A stretch of 64,000 nt of DNA from Diphasiastrum complanatum (Eukaryota; Streptophyta; Lycopodiopsida; Lycopodiales; Lycopodiaceae). Position numbers and translations under genes: made by a program. Location of the stretch: positions 19,176,967 to 19,240,966 of the forward strand of contig CM055102.1 in NCBI GenBank assembly GCA_029204225.1, given 5' to 3'. A model generated the notes under the pieces. That model saw only the letters and a program-made list of their open reading frames with translations. It was not told the DNA's origin and did no database searches. This document shows, one piece after another, positions 61,933 to 64,000 of the stretch (within the stretch, counting starts at the first letter, position 1; every line of letters begins with the position of its first letter).

Positions 61933-62000
<68 letters not shown>

Positions 62001-62763
62001 CATCATAACCCTACAACATTATACGCAATAGAAGCATGGTATACAGGTCCCACCTCACTTAATTGGCACCTGCAGATTACTATGTTTCTTATCATAACAA
62101 AGACATAGGCAATGCACTAACTTGGTCATAATGTGGAAGCTCACAAGCTAGCTCCAAATCAACAAGTAGCAAGTTACAACCACATTATATGAACAAGCAC
62201 TTAACAAACTTGACCAAAATATGTTATACATCTTATCTTGCACTAAAACAAACCTTTGAATGTTTTGAAAGTAAAAGAAAAAATAATTATGTTTTAATGA
62301 TTTTCTCCACACATTTTTCCAAAAATTTTAACTAAGGATTTGAGCCATGCAAGCCTATTTCCATGATCCTTTGCTCCACAACAATGATGCATCAGTTCAC
62401 AAGTGGGACCTATGGCCTTTTTGAGGCATGCTTCAACAATTTAGCGTTACATTAGATGACTAAGACCTCTCATAATCAAAAGCAACATAGATATGCAATT
62501 ACAGCCTACCTAAATTTTGAAACTGAGATAAAAAAAGAAAAACCACCTCTACGTACCTCACAAGCATTTCTAATCATATGGGGAACAAAGTGGTGGATCT
62601 GGAACATACCTTTCCACCAGGAAGACCTCCATTGGGATCTACTGCAACTGGTGGACAATTTGTATTATGAATGCAATCAACCTTTGCTCCTAGTTGTCTC
62701 AACCCTGCTACCAAATCTCCTATTGGTCTCTCCCTCATGCGTGGAACTCCATCTAAAATGTAC
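52250..62763 (-). CDS. EPSPS: 5-enolpyruvylshikimate-3-phosphate synthase, exons 3-8 (partial)
   Basis: Joins PEP to shikimate 3-phosphate in the plastid shikimate pathway; target of glyphosate. Exons: 62,763-62,610, 57,055-56,841, 56,027-55,910, 54,652-54,442, 52,996-52,935, 52,465-52,250. All introns are GT-AG and the phases join one open frame of 324 codons plus TAA. Conserved residues (E. coli AroA numbering, recalled): S169-S170-Q171 in GAISSQYL, D313 in [11 protein letters not shown]336/K340/E341/R344 in [12 protein letters not shown]385-R386 in [11 protein letters not shown]411 in RKTFP. No stop or frameshift, so it looks functional. Exons 1-2, with the transit peptide and the GNAGTAMRP loop, are not in the window and should lie beyond 64,000. 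Introns reach 5.5 kb and hold mobile DNA. The C-terminus (FDVFKSLTI) differs from angiosperm forms I recall. Confidence 0.95.
52935..52996 (-). CDS. EPSPS: EPSPS exon 7 (62 bp)
   Basis: Short exon between acceptor TTTCTAG and donor GTGAAAATG. Encodes [20 protein letters not shown] plus a split valine codon with exon 6. It carries the K/E/R cluster that binds PEP and shikimate phosphate. Confidence 0.94.
52997..54441 (-). other. EPSPS intron 6
   Basis: 1,445 bp. A minus-strand frame at 53,354-53,560 ([20 protein letters not shown]) looks protein-like and may be a small transposon fragment, but it is unassigned. Confidence 0.5.
54442..54652 (-). CDS. EPSPS: EPSPS exon 6
   Basis: 211 bp, acceptor TTGCACAG, donor GTATGAAG. 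Encodes [20 protein letters not shown] through HGPTAIRN; holds the catalytic aspartate in MPDVAMT. Confidence 0.95.
54653..55909 (-). other. EPSPS intron 5
   Basis: 1,257 bp, AT-rich, with no recognisable insert. Confidence 0.7.
55910..56027 (-). CDS. EPSPS: EPSPS exon 5
   Basis: 118 bp, acceptor AATGCAG, donor CAA followed by GTAATA (exon ends in A rather than the usual G). Encodes [20 protein letters not shown] through CGTSSLQ. Confidence 0.95.
56841..57055 (-). CDS. EPSPS: EPSPS exon 4
   Basis: 215 bp, acceptor GTTGTCAG, donor GTAGTT. Encodes [20 protein letters not shown] through FSIEGNQVY; holds the shikimate-phosphate binding SSQ. Confidence 0.95.
57430..57520 (+). repeat. Minisatellite, about 4 units
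   Basis: Repeats of CACTGTTTTTGGCACTCATGG with small variations, unit 21-25 bp. Confidence 0.85.
57540..57790 (+). mobile_element. Possible copia LTR end and primer site
   Basis: TGGTATCAGACC at 57,776-57,787 differs by one base from the initiator tRNA-Met primer site and follows CATTCCGACA, a typical LTR end. The hairpin GTGAACCGTCTACGGTTCAC lies at about 57,602. The LTR start and downstream gag were not identified. Confidence 0.4.
57791..60439. other. Intronic DNA, probably degenerate transposon
   Basis: Many short frames broken by stops with no recognised domain. Composition from 59,440 to 60,420 looks like decayed coding sequence and could be the body of the LINE whose 3' end is at 60,440-60,596. 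Confidence 0.35.
60440..60596 (+). mobile_element. LINE 3' end with (CT)22 tail
   Basis: CTTATATGCCTTTTGGCATT, ACATTAACAAAGC, then 44 bp of CT. The same 3'-end pattern (CTTATACGCCTTTTGGCAT, GTTAATAAAGC, then CT) terminates the unit at 61,996, so the two are related. Confidence 0.6.
60791..61755 (+). pseudogene. L1-type ORF1 protein pseudogene
   Basis: ATG at 60,791 ([16 protein letters not shown], Ser/Pro-rich) with a frameshift near 60,945. One frame then runs to 61,755, interrupted by TAG at 61,264 and TAA at 61,486. In order: a coiled coil ([20 protein letters not shown]), an RRM-like block ([10 protein letters not shown] and [20 protein letters not shown]), and a C-terminal block ([20 protein letters not shown], then [10 protein letters not shown]). 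This order and the pattern vRf.s...+..vl...+.L+gtkiylnEDlt match L1-type ORF1p rather than the zinc-knuckle ORF1 usual in angiosperm LINEs. Such proteins bind the element's RNA. Recalled, not aligned. Confidence 0.55.
61937..61996 (+). repeat. (CT)30 microsatellite, LINE tail
   Basis: 60 bp of pure TC/CT directly after AATAAAGCTT. Confidence 0.95.
61997..62609. other. EPSPS intron 3, upstream portion
   Basis: AT-rich, nothing recognised. Confidence 0.5.
62610..62763 (-). CDS. EPSPS: EPSPS exon 3
   Basis: 154 bp, acceptor TTGTGCAG and donor GTATGTTCC. Encodes [20 protein letters not shown] through [16 protein letters not shown], part of domain 1; preceded by a one-base split codon. Confidence 0.95.
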
Positions 62764-63156
62764 CTGCACAATTGGAACAACATGATTACTAAAGCTCCAT
62801 ATTCTTGACTAAGCTAAAGTCATACATCCCTAGGTAATTAGGGTTAGTTTGGAACTAATTATTGTTAGTTGGCCAATGCAAGCAAGAAGTAGTTAGTGTT
62901 TGACCTTGGGTCAAAGGAAGACCTTCGAAGTCAGGTTATGACTACCCTAGGACAATAATAGCACGCAAAAGACTTAAAGGATTGCCCTAGAAATGGGAGG
63001 TGACACACCGGCTAATAGGTTTTGTGAGGAGCTTGAGGAGACGAGCCTTACATTTGATATCAAAGCTCTTGATTGAGGGAGAGATAGCATGTGAAAAAGC
63101 TGCCATGTGTATCTATATATATATATATATATATATTTAAACTTAGATACACTTTT

Positions 63157-63208
63157 GTATGCATGGGTGAGGGGCCCCATGCATGCTCCTCCCCTCACCC
63201 ATGCATAC
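63157..63208. repeat. Perfect 18-bp inverted repeat with 16-bp loop
   Basis: GTATGCATGGGTGAGGGG at 63,157-63,174 is complementary to CCCCTCACCCATGCATAC at 63,191-63,208. A second hairpin with GGGGAGGAGG/CCTCCTCCCC arms follows at about 63,231-63,280. Confidence 0.85.
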
Positions 63209-63309
63209 GCTTTTTTGAACTAAAAGGATGGGGAGGAGGATGCATGTATGGGGAAAAGCATGCATGGCCCTCCTCCCCATGCATACATCAAAGGGGCCCA
63301 CTCCAAATT

Positions 63310-63411
63310 CAAATTACCCTTTACCCACACACATAGTGTTTTGAAGGGCACGTACATACTTAAATTACCCTTTACCCACACACATAGTGTTTTGAAGGGC
63401 ACGTACATACT
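63310..63411 (+). repeat. 51-bp tandem duplication
   Basis: AAATTACCCTTTACCCACAC through GGGCACGTACATACTT occurs twice in a row with no difference seen. Confidence 0.9.
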
Positions 63412-63599
63412 TTCATGGTGAAAGGTGTTAAACAAAAGGGACTTTCATTATCAAGGATTTCACTAAATTTGAAGGGCACTTTAAGGATTTTTTAAATTAT
63501 CAAACTTTCCACGGGAAAGGCTGAAATAAAAATGCATTTCTATGAAGGAAAAATCGGTTGTGAAGGGCTGGGACGGCTTCAAAACGAAGGCCTGATGGG

Positions 63600-63600
<1 letters not shown>

Positions 63601-63679
<79 letters not shown>
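63601..63679 (+). repeat. (CT)39 microsatellite
   Basis: 79-bp pure CT tract. Confidence 0.95.
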
Positions 63680-63681
<2 letters not shown>

Positions 63682-63826
63682 GCCTGCATGGCAGACCTAC
63701 GTGGCACAGCTTAGTTGGCTTGTCACACAAGCCTATGTGGCAGACTGCAACATGCCGGCATGGCAGGCATCAAGCCTATGTCATGACTATATGACCTGCC
63801 ACGCAAGCCTATGTAGGCCTACGTGG

Positions 63827-63960
63827 CTTGCCACATGGCAAGTCCCAAGCTTGCGTGGTTTGTCTCATGACATGCCTACATGACCTTGCCACATGGCAAG
63901 TCCCAAGCTTGCGTGGTTTGTCTCATGACATGCCTACGTGGCTTGCCACATGGCAGCTTG
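63827..63960 (+). repeat. 58-bp tandem repeat, two copies plus partial third
   Basis: CTTGCCACATGGCAAGTCCC recurs at 63,827 and 63,885 and partly at 63,942; the units also share GCTTGCGTGGTTTGTCTCAT. Confidence 0.88.
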
Positions 63961-64000
63961 TGAGCCCCAGCTCTCTCTCTAAGTCCACTCAAGCCTACAT

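Larger units (their letters stand above)
60597..61996 (+). mobile_element. ORF1-only L1-type LINE (half-L1-like) with CT-repeat tail
   Basis: Starts with a GC-rich segment (AGCGGCCAGCGATGGCC) right after the CT tail of the previous unit. It carries a degenerate ORF1 at 60,791-61,755, then about 170 bp of 3' UTR with AATAAA at 61,927-61,932, and ends in (CT)30. At 1.4 kb there is no room for ORF2 (endonuclease and RT). This is either a non-autonomous ORF1-only element or an internally deleted copy. Confidence 0.55.
57056..62609 (-). other. EPSPS intron 3, 5.5 kb with mobile DNA
   Basis: Contains a 21-25-bp minisatellite (57,430-57,520), a copia-like primer site with LTR-like flank (57,540-57,790) and two LINE-related units ending in CT repeats (60.44-62.0 kb), all on the plus strand, antisense to EPSPS. 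Confidence 0.8.
62764..64000 (-). other. EPSPS intron 2 (partial), repeat-rich
   Basis: No exon 2 sequence is present up to the window end. Contains hairpins, a 51-bp tandem duplication, a CT tract and a 58-bp tandem repeat listed separately. Confidence 0.7.

Noticed and set aside
62764-64000. EPSPS exon 2 (GNAGTAMRPLT region)
   Set aside because: Searched the minus strand by eye; no such motif before the window end.

Overview
This window looks like nuclear DNA of a land plant. The evidence is six consecutive, cleanly spliced exons of a plastid-type EPSP synthase on the minus strand (52,250-62,763), Ty1-copia elements primed by initiator-tRNA-Met sites (TGGTATCAGAGC), Ty3-gypsy pol debris, a CACTA-type transposon end (CACTACAAGAAAA) and an AT-rich intergenic background. 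Three features are unusual for a typical flowering plant: an L1-type ORF1 with coiled coil, RRM and CTD; a Penelope-like reverse transcriptase; and a transposase-like family I cannot place. Together with the diverged EPSPS C-terminus they make me lean, weakly, to a large-genome non-seed plant such as a fern or lycophyte. The only convincing host gene is EPSPS. Its exons 1-2 (transit peptide and N-terminus) would lie to the right of the window.

Layout. 65-5,661: a structurally complete copia element (Copia-A) with two LTRs, target-site duplication CTCAA, PBS and polypurine tract; its protease active site is deleted and its reverse transcriptase is replaced by unrelated open sequence. 6.06-11.0 kb: N-terminal part of an unassigned transposase-like gene (TE-X, helix-turn-helix domain), then a roughly 0.8-kb tandem array rich in GGTACT, ending in a compound microsatellite. 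11.0-20.7 kb: mosaic of gypsy gag, RNase H, RT and integrase pieces, a copia 3' half with LTR (Copia-B) and an unidentified coding relic at 16 kb. 21.6-23.2 kb: minus-strand copia 5' end. 23.9-25.2 kb: CACTA-like remnant. 25.9-27.74 kb: the central and C-terminal coding part of TE-X on the minus strand, followed at 28.1-28.66 kb by an inverted copy of the array end. 28.66-33.7 kb: degenerate copia (Copia-C) and a gypsy protease fragment. 37.9-39.0 kb: Penelope-like RT relic. 40.8-41.2 kb: duplicated promoter-like block with telo-boxes. 45.3-49.8 kb: truncated copia (Copia-D) with a 216-bp (TC)n inside its LTR, flanked by 340-bp direct repeats. 52.2-64 kb: EPSPS, with an ORF1-only LINE in intron 3.

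The most interesting signals are TE-X (two dismembered copies in opposite orientation which share both protein family and GGTACT-rich noncoding DNA), the swapped RT region of Copia-A, the half-L1-like LINE with CT-repeat tail, and the Penelope-like RT. All coordinates and translations were read by eye; no alignment or database search was run.
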